DNA of 7,204 nt from Selenomonadales bacterium (GTDB lineage Bacteria; Bacillota; Clostridia; Christensenellales; QALW01), in contig QALW01000046.1 of NCBI GenBank assembly GCA_003150515.1, positions 1 through 7,204 on the forward strand, written 5' to 3'. Numbering within the stretch: position 1 is the stretch's first letter; each line of letters begins with the position of its first letter. The notes below the pieces were generated by a model that saw only the letters and a program-made list of their open reading frames with translations, was not told the DNA's origin and searched no databases. Positions 7,177 through 7,204 of this stretch are shown here, piece after piece. Position numbers and translations under genes: made by a program.

Positions 7177-7204
7177 ATTAAAAAAATTTTATAAAAAACA
7201 GGGG

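Overview
The window looks like ordinary chromosomal DNA from a member of Bacillota, most likely class Clostridia. The evidence is the Gram-positive-style 5S rRNA, frequent ATA isoleucine codons, GGAGG-type ribosome binding sites, the mreB-mreC-mreD-PBP2 order, and a ferredoxin-type aldo/keto reductase of the sort common in anaerobes. I cannot name the genus. All genes read on the + strand. I see no mobile element, CRISPR array, tRNA or phage gene.

Layout. Positions 1 to about 324 are the 3' end of a 23S rRNA gene. A spacer of about 95 nt follows, then a 5S rRNA (about 419-537) and a strong intrinsic terminator (544-578) that closes the rRNA operon. The 260-nt gap after it holds a convincing extended -10 promoter (685-713) and a leader of roughly 120 nt. 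The leader can form a stem that touches the mreB Shine-Dalgarno sequence. Then come mreB (840-1868), mreC (1896-2753), mreD (2750-3286, a 4-nt overlap with mreC) and a class B penicillin-binding protein 2 gene (3299-5764). An aldo/keto reductase gene with two C-terminal 4Fe-4S motifs (5786-6937) begins 21 nt later. A probable terminator lies at 7011-7033. The last 170 nt are AT-rich and contain a possible promoter for a gene beyond the window.

How the genes work together. MreB filaments, MreC and MreD form the scaffold of the elongasome, and PBP2 is its transpeptidase, so four consecutive genes encode a module for lateral cell-wall synthesis. The usual clostridial followers minC, minD and rodA are absent from this position. 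A redox enzyme occupies the next slot, and its spacing suggests that it is co-transcribed.

I did not find a clearly new biological system. The points most worth a second look are the helical insertion of about 90 residues in the PBP2 transpeptidase domain, the Trp where the aldo/keto reductase should have its catalytic His, the structured mreB leader, and a hairpin exactly at the 23S 3' end.
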